Shown here piece after piece: positions 63,555 through 64,000 of a stretch of 64,000 nt of DNA. Within the stretch, counting starts at the first letter, position 1; each line of letters opens with the position of its first letter. Below the pieces are notes generated by a model. The model had not been told where the DNA came from. It saw nothing but the letters and a program-made list of their open reading frames with translations, and searched no databases. The DNA is from an uncultured Halomonas sp. (lineage in GTDB: Bacteria; Pseudomonadota; Gammaproteobacteria; Pseudomonadales; Halomonadaceae). The position numbers and the translations under genes are program-made. The stretch covers positions 62,001-126,000 of the forward strand of contig NZ_CANLTC010000006.1 in NCBI RefSeq assembly GCF_947493865.1, given 5' to 3'.

Positions 63555-64000
63555 CTATTCGGGTTCGTCGGTCTCTTCTTGCTTGCGTCGGCGTCCACGA
63601 AGAACCCGTCCGGCTAGAATGCCGATCTCGTAAAGCAGCCACATGGGAACGGCCAGCAGGCTTTGCGAGATGATATCCGGTGGTGTCATTAGCATGCCCA
63701 CCACAAAGCAACCCAGCACGATATAGGGGCGCTTTTTCGACAGGCTCTCGACGGTGGTAGCGCCGGTCCAGATCAACAGAAAGGTGGCAATGGGAATCTC
63801 GAAGGCGACACCGAAAGCAAAGAACAGCTTGAGAACGAAGTTGAGATACTGGTTGATATCCGTCATTACCGCGACGTTCTCGGGGCCGGTGTGCACGAAG
63901 AAATCGAACAGCAGCGGAAAGACTACGTAGTAGGCGAAGGCAGCGCCACCATAGAACAGCAGGACGCTGGACGCTAGCAAGGGGATGGCCAGCACTTTCT
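63555..64000 (-). CDS. tatC: Sec-independent translocase subunit TatC (5' part outside the window)
   Basis: The visible C-terminal part of about 148 residues shows the TatC membrane helices: LAIPLLASSVLLFYGGAAFAYYVVFP, the conserved region INQYLNFVLKLFFAFGVAFEIP (in part), SLSKKRPYIVLGCF and LMTPPDIISQSLLAVPMWLLYEIG. TatC recognises twin-arginine signal peptides with TatB. The frame is open to the window edge, so a GTG at 63995 is internal. The short tail after the last helix is rich in Arg/Lys then Glu. Confidence 0.95.
   Translation of the reverse strand, partial: KVLAIPLLASSVLLFYGGAAFAYYVVFPLLFDFFVHTGPENVAVMTDINQYLNFVLKLFFAFGVAFEIPIATFLLIWTGATTVESLSKKRPYIVLGCFVVGMLMTPPDIISQSLLAVPMWLLYEIGILAGRVLRGRRRKQEETDEPE

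Noticed and set aside
63995-63995. GTG at 63995 as the start of a 146-residue TatC
   Set aside because: TatC needs six membrane helices and about 250 residues. The frame continues open beyond the window edge, so this is an internal valine.

Overview
The window looks like a piece of a GC-rich gammaproteobacterial chromosome. Gene order mostly follows the Pseudomonas/Oceanospirillales pattern: coaBC-dut-algC-argB, rpmB-rpmG-mutM, trx-rho-ubiD-fre, map/glnD facing rpsB-tsf-pyrH-frr, and uppS-cdsA-dxr-rseP-bamA-lpxD-fabZ-lpxA-lpxB-rnhB-dnaE-accA. Protein sequences (Mg-type HemB, Pseudomonas-type 344-residue DapD, short L33, AcnA) and the kinds of intergenic repeats point to Halomonas or a close relative in the Halomonadaceae. 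That placement rests on recognition, not on a search. Nearly all of the window is housekeeping DNA. I see no rRNA, tRNA, CRISPR array, prophage or complete transposase gene.

Layout. 1-13 kb: rpoH, slmA, argB, algC, a palindromic MITE-like element, dut, coaBC, a periplasmic beta-propeller gene, radC, rpmB-rpmG, mutM, rlmI, a DUF2007 protein and ald. 13-23 kb: trpS, a YeeE/YedE transporter, maeA facing acnA across a shared terminator, a 2-Cys peroxiredoxin and trxB. 23-30 kb: slyX, a membrane-anchored cold-shock protein, then on the minus strand map-glnD and yffB-dapD-dapE-hypothetical. 30-50 kb: one long plus-strand block for translation (rpsB, tsf, frr), UMP kinase, isoprenoid and phospholipid precursors (uppS, cdsA, dxr), envelope biogenesis (rseP, bamA, lpxD, fabZ, lpxA, lpxB), then rnhB, dnaE and accA. 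50-64 kb: tilS and ppx converging, a thioredoxin, rho, ubiD, a flavin reductase, two very small genes, DAHP synthase with a DUF3087 membrane protein, then ppk1 and hemB on the minus strand, elbB and the 3' part of tatC.

The most interesting signals lie between the genes. (1) Upstream of DAHP synthase there is a promoter, a short ORF with a strong ribosome binding site encoding ...CYRAGYWRWF..., a pairing segment just after the Trp codons and a very strong terminator: the parts of an aromatic amino acid attenuator. (2) Four copies of a 105-160 bp hairpin repeat lie 3' of rlmI, lpxA, accA and rho. Their stems differ in sequence but keep base pairing, so structure seems to be under selection. 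(3) A 265 bp palindromic element sits between TA dinucleotides exactly in the dut stop codon, and the insertion rebuilds the TAG. (4) Other structured or repetitive intergenic elements lie between radC and rpmB, between bamA and lpxD, before accA and before rho.
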